The notes below the pieces were generated by a model. That model ran no database searches, was not told where the DNA came from, and was given only the letters and a program-made list of their open reading frames with translations. A stretch of 64,000 nucleotides of DNA. It comes from Henriciella mobilis (GTDB taxonomy: Bacteria > Pseudomonadota > Alphaproteobacteria > Caulobacterales > Hyphomonadaceae). Positions 9,301 through 18,275 of the stretch are shown here, piece by piece. How positions within the stretch are numbered: position 1 is the first letter of the stretch; each line of letters starts with the position of its first letter. The stretch spans positions 30,460 to 94,459 of the forward strand of contig NZ_QWFZ01000035.1 in NCBI RefSeq assembly GCF_003576315.1, written 5' to 3'. A program made the translations under genes and the position numbers.

Positions 9301-9706
9301 GGTACAGACGGCAGGCATTGTCCTGGTGCGCCAGCGCCCCGGCTCAGCGAGCGGGGTCTGCTTCATCACGCTGGAGGACGAAACCGGTATCGCCAACCTT
9401 GTCGTCTGGCCAAACGTATTCGAGCGCTTCCGGGCCGTAGTCATGGGCGCGCGCATCATGTTCGTGAAAGGCCGCGTCCAGCGCGCCGATAATGTCACCC
9501 ACATCGTCGCCGAACAGCTGATCGACCGGACCGACGACCTTGGCCTCCTGTCTGAAACCACGCTCAGTGACCCGCTACGCCACGCGCTCGACCGAGCCGA
9601 CGAAGTTGTCCGCCCCATTCCTGACCGCAAGGGGCCCGAGCCACGCAGCCTGCATACCCACCCCCGTAATGTCCGCGTGATCCCGAAAAGCCGGGATTTT
9701 CATTGA
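6305..9706 (+). CDS. dnaE2: Error-prone DNA polymerase DnaE2
   Basis: This 1133-residue C-family polymerase starts at the ATG overlapping imuB. The PHP domain is at the N-terminus (TTNFSFLRGASHAAEL, GVADRNTLAGVV). The polymerase palm shows CQGRGSAANSAVCYCLGVTS and the acidic PPDIDVDFEHERREEV. The finger region includes FGVPLFQEQAM, and an OB-fold lies near the C-terminus (GIVLVRQRPGSASGVCFITL). The enzyme performs SOS translesion synthesis with ImuA/ImuB. Oddity: between NTLE (ending 8695) and LAVRLGF (from 8858), which are near neighbours in other DnaE2 proteins, about 54 extra residues occur; see the repeat feature. The frame is kept, so the enzyme is probably functional. Confidence 0.97.
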   Translation: MTDYAELAVTTNFSFLRGASHAAELVAQAKGLGLAAIGVADRNTLAGVVRAHLAAREVGLRLLIGARLVTTDGFELICYPTDRDAYGRLSRLLSDGKLRAPKGECHITLDDIFAHAEGQVFIAIPPPKPDEAFRQRLERLQSLWAGRLYLAARFAFSGRNREQIARLADLGMKAGGVPIIAINDVLYHAPERRPLQDVVTCIREHCTIEEAGYRIEANAERHLKPPDEMARLFRGFEPALRRTLEIVERCRFSLDELAYEYPDEPVPPGKTPQEHLESLTWAGAEWRYPDGIPQKVRAALIKELGLIRELDYAPYFLTVHDIVAWARGQDILCQGRGSAANSAVCYCLGVTSVDPGITELLFERFLSKERKEPPDIDVDFEHERREEVIQYVYRRYGRHKAALTATVISYRPRSAVREVCKALGLSEDIAGALAGTVWGSFGSDVKEKQIRQAGLDPANPTIRRAVQLTRQLIGFPRHLSQHVGGFVLTRGPLVETVPIGNAAMDERTFIEWDKDDISALNIMKVDVLALGMLTCIRKAFDLLRLHKGLDYDLATIPPEDKATYDMLCEGDSLGVFQVESRAQMNMLPRLRPKVFYDLVIEVAIVRPGPIQGDMVHPYLRRRKGLEKITYPSPAPEHGPPDELERILKRTFGVPLFQEQAMQIAMDAAKFSPDEANGLRRAMATFRKVGTIHNYEDMMVERMAARGYEKAFAQRCFDQVKGFGEYGFPESHAASFALLVYVSSWLKCHHPDVFCAALLNSQPMGFYAPAQIVRDAREHGVEVREADVNLSDWDNTLEPSGLSARDSSSPGGDGPCACALAYEDEDLHGPTGPGAEGPSRRRGTACEHTHQRLAVRLGFRQVDGLGEDEMEQMLQARLGGFDAPEDIRRRAGITRRAMELLAAADAFRSMGLDRRAALWAARGEAAGKPLPLFAAADTAEQGGEVRTPLPEMPLSEHVLQDYQTTRLSLKEHPMSFLRAHYRSLRTISTKEAVELRNGSRVQTAGIVLVRQRPGSASGVCFITLEDETGIANLVVWPNVFERFRAVVMGARIMFVKGRVQRADNVTHIVAEQLIDRTDDLGLLSETTLSDPLRHALDRADEVVRPIPDRKGPEPRSLHTHPRNVRVIPKSRDFH
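8696..8857 (+). repeat. In-frame palindromic insert within dnaE2
   Basis: This 162-bp (54-codon) stretch interrupts the conserved DnaE2 segment. It contains nested inverted repeats: GCTCGGG (8711-8717) with CCCGAGC (8812-8818), and CTGCGCCTG (8746-8754) with CAGGCGCAG (8799-8807). The encoded peptide is Gly/Ser/Pro/Cys-rich with no recognisable domain, and it adds no stop codon. Protein-coding palindromic elements of this sort are known from Rickettsia; here it is an inference that this is such an element. No second copy was noticed in the window. Confidence 0.6.
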
Positions 9707-9891
9707 GGAATGTGTGATTTACGCAGTAGTTTGACTGGCTTCCCCACCGGAGCGACCTACTTCTGAGGTCAAAGGGTCAGCATGCAATGAACGGGGGACT
9801 TCACTCCCAGCGGTCTTGTGTGTTCCTCGTTATCAGCGACTCCCGCTGCGGTTGAACGAAGAATTAGGAGAGATTTGCTAGGGGCTTGGAT

Positions 9892-10992
9892 GTGAAACAC
9901 CTTAAACTGGCATATCTGGGCCTGGTAGCCGCGCTGGTCATGGCGGCCTGTCAGGGCGAGCAATCGGCGAGCGACCAGCCGCGCGCTGAACGCGCGGTCA
10001 AGATCGTGGCCTACTCCGTCACCTATCGGACTGAAACCACCCGCGTGGAAGCAGTGGGCACCGCGCGCGCCCGTTCTTCAGCAACCATCTATCCCGAAAC
10101 TGCCGGCGAAGTGACACAAGTCAACTTCGAGGCTGGTGACTATGTCGCCAAAGGGGACGTCCTCGTGCAGCTTGAAGCGCGCGCTGAGCGGCTCGACGTT
10201 GAAGAAGCAGAAGTTGCCTTGCGAGACGCCCAGCGCACCATCGACCGTTACAATCGTGCCAGCACACCAGGCGTGATCGCCGGCAACGAGATGGATCGTG
10301 CTCAGGCTGCCTATGATACCGCAAAGGTACAACTCGACATTGCGCGCGACGCCCTCGCCCGCCGTACCGTCAAGGCACCCTTCTCCGGACATGTTGGCCT
10401 GACCGATATCGATCCCGGTGCGCGCATCACCACCAGCACGGTAATCACCAGGCTAGACGCTCGCGATACGCTGTTTGTGGACTTCCCCGTGCCCGAGCAG
10501 ACTTTCGGGCGTATCGAGACTGGCGACATTTTCGAAGTCGAACCCTTCTCGGACCCCTCGCAAACCTATGAAGCTGAAGTGCTCACTGTGGACAGCGCCA
10601 TAGACGCAACAACGCGGGCCTATACGGTGCGAGCCTCAATCGATAACTCCGATGACCGTCTGCGCCCCGGCATGAGCTTCCGGATCGGCTTCGACTTGCC
10701 TGGACAGCGCTATCCGACCGTGCCGGAAGAATCCATTGTCTGGGGCGGCGACGGCGCCTTCCTGTGGCAGGTGAAAGATGGTCGCGCTGACCGCGTCCCC
10801 GTCACGATTGTCAGCAGGGATGCCGGTATGGTTCTGGTCAAGGCCGACCTTCCCGAAGGAACGTGGATTGTCGAACAGGGTGTTCAGAAGGTTCGCCAGG
10901 GAACACCTGTCGAGACCCCTGGACGCAGCCAGACCATTGCTGGTCCGGGCGATGAGCGCCGGGAGGGCGGTCCGTCCGCAGCCCTGCCATGA
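9892..10992 (+). CDS. RND efflux periplasmic adaptor (membrane fusion lipoprotein)
   Basis: The start chosen is GTG at 9892, with AGGGG seven bases upstream; TTG at 9886 is an alternative. The product, 366 residues, begins with a lipoprotein signal ending VMAAC (Cys20), so it should be tethered in the periplasm. It has the HlyD/AcrA order: a biotinyl-lipoyl half (AGEVTQVNFEAGDYVAKGDVLVQLE), a helical hairpin (residues about 95-155), the second lipoyl half (VKAPFSGHVGLTDIDPGARI), then beta-barrel and membrane-proximal domains. The stop overlaps the transporter start (ATGA). The pair would export toxic compounds; no outer-membrane TolC gene is in the window. Confidence 0.93.
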   Translation: MKHLKLAYLGLVAALVMAACQGEQSASDQPRAERAVKIVAYSVTYRTETTRVEAVGTARARSSATIYPETAGEVTQVNFEAGDYVAKGDVLVQLEARAERLDVEEAEVALRDAQRTIDRYNRASTPGVIAGNEMDRAQAAYDTAKVQLDIARDALARRTVKAPFSGHVGLTDIDPGARITTSTVITRLDARDTLFVDFPVPEQTFGRIETGDIFEVEPFSDPSQTYEAEVLTVDSAIDATTRAYTVRASIDNSDDRLRPGMSFRIGFDLPGQRYPTVPEESIVWGGDGAFLWQVKDGRADRVPVTIVSRDAGMVLVKADLPEGTWIVEQGVQKVRQGTPVETPGRSQTIAGPGDERREGGPSAALP

Positions 10993-13900
10993 TGCCGCCC
11001 GGCGCTGGCCTGCCAGGCCTTTCGGTTCGCCGTCCGTTGCTGGCGGCGGTGATGAACCTGTTGATCGTCATCGCCGGACTGGCAGCCATGCTCGGTGTCG
11101 AGGTCCGTGAGCTGCCCGATGTCGACCGTCCGATCGTCTCCGTGCGCGCCAACCTGCCTGGCGCGGCACCAGAAACGATGGATGCGGAAGTTACCAGCAT
11201 CCTTGAAGGGGCGATTTCCCGCGTTTCCGGCGTCCGGGAAATCAACTCCTCCAGCGAAGAAAACAATTCGCGCATTCGCATCGAATTCAATCCGGGGGTC
11301 GATCTGGACACGGCCGCTTCGGACGTTCGCGAAGCCGTCAGCCGCGTGACCCGCGAATTGCCCGACCGCGTCGAGAACGTGGCTGTAACCAAGGCCGACA
11401 GCGAAGGCGAAGCGGTCCTGACGATCGCCGTGATTTCGACCGCCTATTCTGAAGAAGAGCTGTCGCGCATCATCACAAACGACATCATTCCGGAATTCCT
11501 GTCGATCGAAGGCATCGCAACGATACAGGAATTTGGAACACGCGAGCGCCAGATGCGTGTCGTGGTTGATCCGCTCCGCCTTAGTCGGTTCGGTCTCACC
11601 ATAGCAGACGTTGCAAGCGCACTTCGCGAAGCGCCATTCGACGTGCCAGTCGGCAGCTTCCGCTCTGAAAGCCAGGAACTTATCGTGAGAGCCGAGGCAA
11701 CGGCCGCGACCCCCGAACTCATCAAGGACATTTACATTCGCGGCGACACCAAGATTGGTGATGTCGCAGAAGCCGTTCTCGGGCCGGCCGACGCCGATGA
11801 CTTTCTGCGATACAACGGCAACCCTATCATCGGGCTCGGCGTTGTCCGGCAGGCGCAATCAAACACCATTCAGATATCCAGCGCGGCCAAGAAAAAGATC
11901 GAACAGCTCAACCGTCGCTTCGATGACATCCGCCTGGAAGTGACCTCCGACGAAGCCGTATTTATCGAGAAGTCGGTCGAGGAAGTCCTGCTCTCTTTGG
12001 CCATCACCGTGCTGATCGTCGTCGGAACTATCTGGCTGTTTCTCGGGTCGGCAAAGGCAACAATTATTCCCGCCGTCGCGATCCCCGTTTCGTTAATCGG
12101 GACCGTGGCCGGCATCTGGGTACTCGGTTTCTCGATCAACCTGCTCACCCTGCTCGCACTGGTTCTGGCAACCGGCCTGATTGTGGACGACGCCATCGTG
12201 GTTCTGGAAAACATCCAGCGTAAGCAGGCCGATGGTCTTCGCCGGCGTGCAGCTGCGGTCATCGGCGGCCAGCAGGTCTTCTTTGCTGTCATAGCCACCA
12301 CAGCTGTTCTGATCGCCGTCTTCGTTCCGATTTCCTTCCTTCCATCGACGACCGGTCGCCTTTTCCGGGAGTTTGGCTTCGTGATGTCGCTTTCGGTCGG
12401 TATCTCATCGATAGTGGCCCTGACGCTTGCGCCGGCCATTGCTTCCAAATTCCGTTTCATCGAACGTGATCCGGCCGACCGGAAGGACAATGCACTCGAA
12501 CGCTTTGGACGATTGCTGCTCGGCGGTTACGAACGCGCACTGCGCTTTAATCTCGACCGCCCGATGGTTATCGTCATCGTGTCATTGCTGGCCGCCATCG
12601 GGGCTGGCTTGCTTTACCGGTCCCTTTCGCAAGAACTCGTGCCCCCCGAAGACAGGGGAGTCGTCCAGGTCTTCGCCACAGGACCCGATGGCGTTGGTCT
12701 TGCCTACATGGAACAGGAGGCGGACGAAATCGAAGCGCTCCTTCAGCCATTTGTCGATGATGGCACGATCGAAAACCTGTTCACGATTGTCGGCGCCTGG
12801 GACCCCAACCGCGTCAACGTCACGGCGCGGCTAGCCCCGTGGGAAGAGCGCGAGCTAAGCCAGCAGGATGTCATCTCAGCTCTGCAGGGCCCGATGTCGG
12901 AAATCCCTGGATCGCGAGTCTCGGTTTTTGGCCGCTCAAGCCTTAGCGTCGGCTGGGGCGGGCGCGGCGGCGGATTACGGATCGCCCTGACCGGCAATAA
13001 TTATGATGACATTTATGCCGCTGCTCGCTCGCTGGCTCGCGCAGTCGATAGCAGCGACATCCTGTCCAATGCCGATATTTCCTACCAGCCAACCCAGCCG
13101 CAACTTTCCGTGCAAGTTGACCGGCGCCGGGCTGCTGACCTCAACGTGCCGCTGGACCAGATTTCAGTCACCCTGCGGGCCATGGTCGACGGCGAAGATC
13201 TGATTGATCTCAATGTCGAGGACCAGGCTATTCCTATCATCCTGGAGTCGGAAACCGGCGCCATCCGAGACCCGGGCGACCTGCGGAACCTTTTCGTTCG
13301 CTCCGACGAGGGCGCGCTCGTTCCAATCTCGACATTGACGGAAATCCGCGAGGAGGGTGTCGCCGCCGAGCTGGACCGTACCGCTCAACGGCGCGCTATC
13401 GAAGTCGATATGGACATAGCGCCGGGGCTGCCGCTCGCTGATGCCATTGCCGAGATTGAAAGGCTGGGTGATGAGGCCCTTCCTGCGGGCATCAACATGA
13501 TACTGCAAGGCGATGCTGCGACGCTGGAGGAAAGCAATCGCGATCTCCTCATCACCTATGGCTTCGCCTTTATCATCGTTCTGCTGGTGCTGGTCGCCCA
13601 ATTCGAAAGCGTGACCAGTCCGCTGGTTATCTTACTGTCGGTTCCTTTCGCGCTCGCGGCGGCCGTATATGCCCTGACTTTTACAGGCGTGTCGCTCAAT
13701 ATCTACTCGCAGATCGGTTTGATCATGCTGATCGGTCTGATGGCTAAGAACGGTATCCTGCTCGTCGAGTTTGCCGACCAGCTGCGCAGCATGGGGCGGT
13801 CTGTGAAGGACGCTGTCTTCGAAGCCGCAATCATCCGCGCACGTCCGATCGTCATGACTTTGATTTCCACTGTACTTGGCGCTCTTCCACTCATCCTGTC

Positions 13901-14108
13901 GAGTGGAGCCGGCGCGGAAGCGCGCAATTCCATTGGCTGGGTGGTTTTCGGCGGGCTGGGGCTGGCCGCACTCTTCACGCTGTTCCTGACACCGGTGATC
14001 TATCTCGGCGTTGCGCGTCTGTCGAAGCCACGTACGCAGGAAACCCGTGCGCTGGAAGAAGAGCTCGAAGAAGCCCGTGCCCAGCAAGGCGGCCAATTGG
14101 CTGAGTGA
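10989..14108 (+). CDS. RND-family multidrug efflux transporter (inner membrane)
   Basis: A 1039-residue protein of normal HAE1/AcrB-like length. It has an N-terminal TM1 (LLAAVMNLLIVIAGLAAMLG), a first periplasmic loop with porter motifs (LPDVDRPIVSVRANLPGAAP), six clustered TM helices, a second large periplasmic loop and a second TM cluster. The paired Asp residues of the proton relay are visible in ATGLIVDDAIVVLENIQR. The C-terminal half has QIGLIMLIGLMAKNGILLVE. It sits 4 bp overlapped behind its adaptor gene, so the two form a drug or lipid efflux operon. Substrate range cannot be predicted. No regulator is adjacent. Confidence 0.96.
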   Translation: MMPPGAGLPGLSVRRPLLAAVMNLLIVIAGLAAMLGVEVRELPDVDRPIVSVRANLPGAAPETMDAEVTSILEGAISRVSGVREINSSSEENNSRIRIEFNPGVDLDTAASDVREAVSRVTRELPDRVENVAVTKADSEGEAVLTIAVISTAYSEEELSRIITNDIIPEFLSIEGIATIQEFGTRERQMRVVVDPLRLSRFGLTIADVASALREAPFDVPVGSFRSESQELIVRAEATAATPELIKDIYIRGDTKIGDVAEAVLGPADADDFLRYNGNPIIGLGVVRQAQSNTIQISSAAKKKIEQLNRRFDDIRLEVTSDEAVFIEKSVEEVLLSLAITVLIVVGTIWLFLGSAKATIIPAVAIPVSLIGTVAGIWVLGFSINLLTLLALVLATGLIVDDAIVVLENIQRKQADGLRRRAAAVIGGQQVFFAVIATTAVLIAVFVPISFLPSTTGRLFREFGFVMSLSVGISSIVALTLAPAIASKFRFIERDPADRKDNALERFGRLLLGGYERALRFNLDRPMVIVIVSLLAAIGAGLLYRSLSQELVPPEDRGVVQVFATGPDGVGLAYMEQEADEIEALLQPFVDDGTIENLFTIVGAWDPNRVNVTARLAPWEERELSQQDVISALQGPMSEIPGSRVSVFGRSSLSVGWGGRGGGLRIALTGNNYDDIYAAARSLARAVDSSDILSNADISYQPTQPQLSVQVDRRRAADLNVPLDQISVTLRAMVDGEDLIDLNVEDQAIPIILESETGAIRDPGDLRNLFVRSDEGALVPISTLTEIREEGVAAELDRTAQRRAIEVDMDIAPGLPLADAIAEIERLGDEALPAGINMILQGDAATLEESNRDLLITYGFAFIIVLLVLVAQFESVTSPLVILLSVPFALAAAVYALTFTGVSLNIYSQIGLIMLIGLMAKNGILLVEFADQLRSMGRSVKDAVFEAAIIRARPIVMTLISTVLGALPLILSSGAGAEARNSIGWVVFGGLGLAALFTLFLTPVIYLGVARLSKPRTQETRALEEELEEARAQQGGQLAE

Positions 14109-14139
14109 CAGCGGCAAGCGACATGCTATAGCCGGTCTC

Positions 14140-15015
14140 ATGCTGGCCGCTATCGAGACAGGTGGAACCAAATGCGTTGCCGCATTGGCTGAGGCGCCTG
14201 GGAAGATACAGCGCCGCATCGAAGTCCCAACCACCTTTCCTGACGAGACGTTCGCGCGCTTGCGCGATGCGCTCGGCAACGCCGGCCCGATAAGCGCGCT
14301 CGGTATCGCAGCGTTCGGCCCAGTGGATATCGATCCGGCATCGCCCACCTATGGAGAGGTGCTGGTGACGTCCAAGCCAGGCTGGCAGGGCGCCTCCTAC
14401 CGAAACGCCTTCGCCGGGCTCGGCTGCCCCCTACGGATTGAAAGCGACGTTTCCGGCGCTTGCCTGGGCGAGTGGGGTTTTGGCGCCGGACAAGGCGAAA
14501 ACGTCATAGCCTATGTCACGGTGGGTACCGGGATTGGCGCAGGCGTCGTCCACAACGGGGCGATTCTCAATGGTGTCGGACATTACGAGATGGGCCATAT
14601 CAAGGTCAGCCGCGCCGACGATGACGGCAAGGCCCGGTCGGTCTGCCCTCTTCATGACGATTGCCTTGAGGGCCTTGCCAGCGGGCCGTCTATTCTGGCG
14701 CGCTGGGGGCAATCACTTTCGGAGCTGGCGCAAGGCCACGAAGGCCTGGATGTAGAAGCTTCCTACCTCGCCCAACTCGCCCGAACGTTAACCCTGACCC
14801 ATCGCCCCGCCCGAATTATTTTCGGTGGCGGAGTAATGAAAACTCCCGGCCTGATCGAAGCGATCCGACGGCATACGAAATCGAGCCTTGCCGGCTATAT
14901 TGATTGTGGACGCGCTGGCGACATGTCCGATTGTATCGTGCCCGCCTCGCTCGGCGATGATGCCGGGATCACAGGTGCCCTCATGCTGGCGGACGCCGCG
15001 CTGTCCGAGCAGTAA
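14140..15015 (+). CDS. ROK-family fructokinase
   Basis: The ATG at 14140 gives a 291-residue protein beginning MLAAIETGGTKCVAAL, the ATP-phosphate loop of ROK kinases. Further motifs are AYVTVGTGIGAGVVHNG and a zinc site in the form HYEMGHIKV...CPLHDDCLEGLASGP, which is characteristic of ROK fructokinases that phosphorylate D-fructose to fructose 6-phosphate. The C-terminal IIFGGGVM motif is present. The gene follows the RND transporter by 31 bp without a clear terminator, so read-through is possible although the functions differ. A cytoplasmic protein. Confidence 0.92.
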   Translation: MLAAIETGGTKCVAALAEAPGKIQRRIEVPTTFPDETFARLRDALGNAGPISALGIAAFGPVDIDPASPTYGEVLVTSKPGWQGASYRNAFAGLGCPLRIESDVSGACLGEWGFGAGQGENVIAYVTVGTGIGAGVVHNGAILNGVGHYEMGHIKVSRADDDGKARSVCPLHDDCLEGLASGPSILARWGQSLSELAQGHEGLDVEASYLAQLARTLTLTHRPARIIFGGGVMKTPGLIEAIRRHTKSSLAGYIDCGRAGDMSDCIVPASLGDDAGITGALMLADAALSEQ

Positions 15016-15019
15016 ATGA

Positions 15020-15034
15020 CTGCCCTTCGGGCAG
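15020..15034 (+). terminator. Small GC hairpin after the fructokinase gene
   Basis: CTGCCC-ttc-GGGCAG lies directly after the fructokinase stop. No T-run follows, so it may be only a weak or Rho-assisted terminator or an mRNA 3' stabiliser. Confidence 0.35.
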
Positions 15035-15065
15035 GGCTTGGCGCCGCCCGGGCTTTCTGAGACCA

Positions 15066-15078
15066 TTGTTGTCAACAA
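15066..15078. promoter_or_regulatory. Dyad TTGTTG-t-CAACAA upstream of the P450 gene
   Basis: A perfect inverted repeat of 6-bp arms lies 27 bp before the P450 start codon and ahead of its GGAGGA ribosome-binding site. It could be an operator or a leader hairpin; nothing more can be said. Confidence 0.35.
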
Positions 15079-15105
15079 GCAGAAAGACTTGCCGGAGGAA
15101 CCACC

Positions 15106-16434
15106 ATGCTCGCCAATATCAGCGAAACCGCTGTTGAAGATGCCGACATCGCCAAGGGCCACAAGTACCCACTCGCATTCGATACGCCGCCCGCCGCAGA
15201 CCTGACGGACCTCGACCTCTTTACGGCGGGCCAGCCCTTCGAGGCCTTCGCGACGATGCGCAAGCAATCACCCGTCTGCTGGCATGATGAAAGCGAAGGC
15301 GCCGGCTTCTGGGCGCTTACGCGGTATGACGATGTGCGCGCCACCGAGCTCAACACGAAGGTATTCTCGTCGCAGAGGGGCGGCATCCTGATGAATTACG
15401 GGCGCGCCGATCAGCGCCACCCGCTGCTCCATCGCGCCTCGCTGGATGCAATGATTTGCCTTGATCAGCCCTATCATATGCCGCTGCGCCGCGCGCACAT
15501 GCCGTTCTTCACACCAGCCTATGTTGCGAACCTGAAAGCGCGGGTGGACGAAAAAGTAGGGACATTGCTCGACACTATGGAAGCCCGCGCCAGGGACTCG
15601 GGCGGGCCGGTCGACATGGTCGAGTTATTCTCTGCCGAATTGCCCCTGTTCACCCTGTGCGAAATCCTCGGCGTCGCCGAATCCGACCGCCCGAAATTGA
15701 TCGAGTGGATGCATTATCTGGAGCGGGCCAGCGATACGATGAGGAAGGGAGAAGAAATCGATCCGGCCTTCTTCGGCGCCTTTGTCCAGAACGTGCTTGA
15801 GATGTTCGATTTCGGAAAACACGTCCTGCAGGCGCGCCGTAGGGACCCAAAAGAGGACCTTCTTTCGGCGATTGCCAATGCCGAGATCGATGGCTCGAAG
15901 TTGTCTGACGAGATGCTTGACGGTTCCTGGCTGCTGATCGTGTTTGCTGGCAACGATACGACGCGCAATTCCTTGTCCGGCACGATGAAGCTGCTCACCG
16001 AATTTCCTGAACAGAAACAGATGCTTCTCAAAGACACTTCACTCATCAGCAACATGACACACGAGGCCATCCGCATGGTCTCTCCAGTGATCTATATGCG
16101 CCGGACAGCGACCGACGACGCCGAGATACGAGGCCAGAAAATCGCGGAAGGCGAGAAGGTCGTCATGTACTACGGCGCTGCCAATAGAGATCCGGACGTC
16201 TTTCCTGATCCAGACCGCATGGACGTCACCCGCGTAAACGCAAAAGACCATATCGCCTTCGGGATGGGGCCACATGTTTGCCTTGGTCAACGCGTTGCAA
16301 ACATGCAGCTTGAAGCGGCCTACCGCCAGATCCTGGCTCGTTTTCCGAACGCGGAATGGACTGGAGATATCGACATCACGCCGAACAATTTCGTGCACGC
16401 AATCGCCCGCCTCAGTGTCGACCTTGGTATTTGA
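15106..16434 (+). CDS. Cytochrome P450 (bacterial soluble class)
   Basis: A 442-residue soluble P450 with a strong GGAGGA ribosome-binding site. The I-helix oxygen-binding motif is VFAGNDTTRN, the K-helix ExxR is HEAIRM, and the haem loop is FGMGPHVCLG with axial Cys392. The C-helix region reads LDQPYHMPLRRAHMPFF. The overall style recalls alphaproteobacterial P450s that hydroxylate terpenes, fatty acids or steroids, but the subfamily cannot be set with confidence. No ferredoxin or ferredoxin reductase gene is beside it, so redox partners must come from elsewhere. It stands alone between a sugar kinase and a diguanylate cyclase. Confidence 0.95.
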   Translation: MLANISETAVEDADIAKGHKYPLAFDTPPAADLTDLDLFTAGQPFEAFATMRKQSPVCWHDESEGAGFWALTRYDDVRATELNTKVFSSQRGGILMNYGRADQRHPLLHRASLDAMICLDQPYHMPLRRAHMPFFTPAYVANLKARVDEKVGTLLDTMEARARDSGGPVDMVELFSAELPLFTLCEILGVAESDRPKLIEWMHYLERASDTMRKGEEIDPAFFGAFVQNVLEMFDFGKHVLQARRRDPKEDLLSAIANAEIDGSKLSDEMLDGSWLLIVFAGNDTTRNSLSGTMKLLTEFPEQKQMLLKDTSLISNMTHEAIRMVSPVIYMRRTATDDAEIRGQKIAEGEKVVMYYGAANRDPDVFPDPDRMDVTRVNAKDHIAFGMGPHVCLGQRVANMQLEAAYRQILARFPNAEWTGDIDITPNNFVHAIARLSVDLGI

Positions 16435-16594
16435 TCCGGAGCGCCATTCGCCATTGAAAGCCCGGCAGCAGAACCTTCCCTCATTAGCCAAAAAGACAAG
16501 AATCCGGCCCGTTAGAACAAATTTCAAGTACCAGTTTAAACGTTAGTTTCGGGTCAGGTGGTAGTACCAAAGCTGTAGTCAGCCTCGCAGGAAT

Positions 16595-17833
16595 ATGAAC
16601 TTGGATCAAGCCGCCGTCATCGGCCTGACCGTACCGGTTGTGGCAGGTTGCATGTGTGCGATCTTCCTCAGCTTCTGGTACTACAATCGGGAAGATAGAA
16701 GCGCTCTGCGGTTCGCGGCAGCCTTTTTTCTCGCCGTCACCGGCTTCTCGGCCAACCATTTTATTCTGGACAAGGATACGTTAGCGAACGCGATCTTCCA
16801 TAACGCGTGCTATTCTGGCGGCCTGTATCTCCTCCTGGACGGAATCCATCTGGCCTTCTCTCGCAAGACGCCGGTGGGCACTCTAGGAACAATTGGGATC
16901 GGCAGTGTCATCGCTGCCATCATCATTCAGTTGTCCCCAGCCGACCTTGGCCAGCGTGTGCTCTGGATAAATACCCTTCAGGGCTGCATGCTACTCGTCG
17001 CAACGGCGAGCCTTTGGGGCATCTGGCGCAGCAACTGGACCGGCACGGCCACCTACGCCGCACTTATTCTTTGCGCCATCAATATGGTGGTGGTTGCTCC
17101 ATACAACATCGTTAACTCGTTTGTTTCCGGGGACGTCTTCTTCCAGACTGCCTATTGGGCAACCATGAACATGGTTACCACACTGTCGGTTACGGCCATG
17201 GGAGGCGCTCTGGTGGCCGTTTGCGTTATGCAGAGACTCGCCGACCTTCGGGAGGATGCCGATCACGATTACCTGACCGGCTTGAAGACGCGTCGCGCTT
17301 TTGAAGAGGCGGCGCGCTATTATTGCGACGCCCGGTCGGGAGAAGTCGCTGCCACGCTCATCATTATCGACATAGATCACTTCAAGACGATCAATGATGA
17401 ACACGGCCATGTCGCAGGCGACCAGGTTATCGGGCGGATCGGAGCATTCCTGAACGCTCAGACCCGAAGCAGTGACGTCGCCGGTCGCATGGGCGGGGAA
17501 GAGTTCTGCCTGCTTCTGCCCGGAACGGATACAGCGGGTGCCCGTCAGCTGGCGGCGCGCTTGCGAGCGAAACTGTCCAACCTCACTTTCGACGCGCTGC
17601 CCGAAACCCTTCGCGTGACCGCAAGTTTCGGCATTGCCGAGTTTGGTCGCCGCACCGCATTTGCAGATGCCTATCCCATGGCAGACGCCGCTCTCTATTC
17701 CGCCAAGACGCGCGGCCGCGACCGCATTGTCTGCGCGCCTGCCCCCGAGGATGCAGGCCGACCGATCCGGAGGGAACGCTTCAAGGCGCTCCCCGACGGA
17801 TCGCGCGTGCCAGTCGGACAATTGGCGTCCTGA
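16595..17833 (+). CDS. Membrane-anchored diguanylate cyclase (GGDEF)
   Basis: This 412-residue protein has six or so hydrophobic helices in its first 210 residues (for example VIGLTVPVVAGCMCAIFLSF, LGTIGIGSVIAAIII), forming an integral membrane sensor of unknown ligand. A GGDEF domain follows (DHDYLTGLKTRRAFEE, IDIDHFKTINDEHGH). The active-site motif is GGEEF at 300-304 and a product-inhibition I-site RSSD is at 291-294, so it should make cyclic di-GMP from two GTP and be feedback-inhibited. No EAL domain is present. It converges with the CBS gene, with 25 bp between stops. Confidence 0.94.
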   Translation: MNLDQAAVIGLTVPVVAGCMCAIFLSFWYYNREDRSALRFAAAFFLAVTGFSANHFILDKDTLANAIFHNACYSGGLYLLLDGIHLAFSRKTPVGTLGTIGIGSVIAAIIIQLSPADLGQRVLWINTLQGCMLLVATASLWGIWRSNWTGTATYAALILCAINMVVVAPYNIVNSFVSGDVFFQTAYWATMNMVTTLSVTAMGGALVAVCVMQRLADLREDADHDYLTGLKTRRAFEEAARYYCDARSGEVAATLIIIDIDHFKTINDEHGHVAGDQVIGRIGAFLNAQTRSSDVAGRMGGEEFCLLLPGTDTAGARQLAARLRAKLSNLTFDALPETLRVTASFGIAEFGRRTAFADAYPMADAALYSAKTRGRDRIVCAPAPEDAGRPIRRERFKALPDGSRVPVGQLAS

Positions 17834-17858
17834 CACCCGTGGTCAAAGGGCCGGAGCG

Positions 17859-18275
17859 TCAGGCGGCCCTGGAAATCTGCGACAAAGCTTCGCCTGCAGC
17901 GCTGCCCGACGCGCGCCAGGCGATATCTCCCAGCGACACCATACCGAGAAGCTTCTTTTCCCGGTCAACAACCGGCAGCCTGCGAACCTTCTGCTGAGCC
18001 ATGTTTTCGGCGACCTTTTCGACCTCGTCATCGTCAAAACAATAAAGCACACCAGAACTCATGAGGTCGCTGACCTTGGTTCTCCGGACATCCTTGTTGA
18101 CCGCCACGCCCCGCACGACGATATCCCGATCAGTTATCATTCCAACCAGTTTGTCGTTGCGAGCAACAGGCAAGGCTCCAACATCCTCCCGCTGCATCTT
18201 CGTCGCAGCCAGCTGAAGGCTCTCGTCAGCTTCGATGTAGCAGCAGTCCTTGTGCATGATGTCGTGAATTTTCAT
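17859..18275 (-). CDS. CBS-pair domain protein
   Basis: A 138-residue protein made almost entirely of two CBS motifs: MKIHDIMHKDCCYIEADESL with KLVGMITDRDIVVRGVA, then VSDLMSSGVLYCFDDDEVEK with RRLPVVDREKKLLGMVSLGD. GGAGG is placed before the ATG at 18275. Stand-alone CBS pairs bind adenine nucleotides or NADH and modulate partner enzymes. No partner domain is fused, and no obvious partner is adjacent. Confidence 0.92.
   Translation of the reverse strand: MKIHDIMHKDCCYIEADESLQLAATKMQREDVGALPVARNDKLVGMITDRDIVVRGVAVNKDVRRTKVSDLMSSGVLYCFDDDEVEKVAENMAQQKVRRLPVVDREKKLLGMVSLGDIAWRASGSAAGEALSQISRAA

Noticed and set aside
8760..9440. Out-of-frame plus-strand frame starting in the dnaE2 insert
   Set aside because: It overlaps the conserved C-terminal part of DnaE2 in another frame and has no matching domain. 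It might be a relic of the inserted element, but this is not supported.
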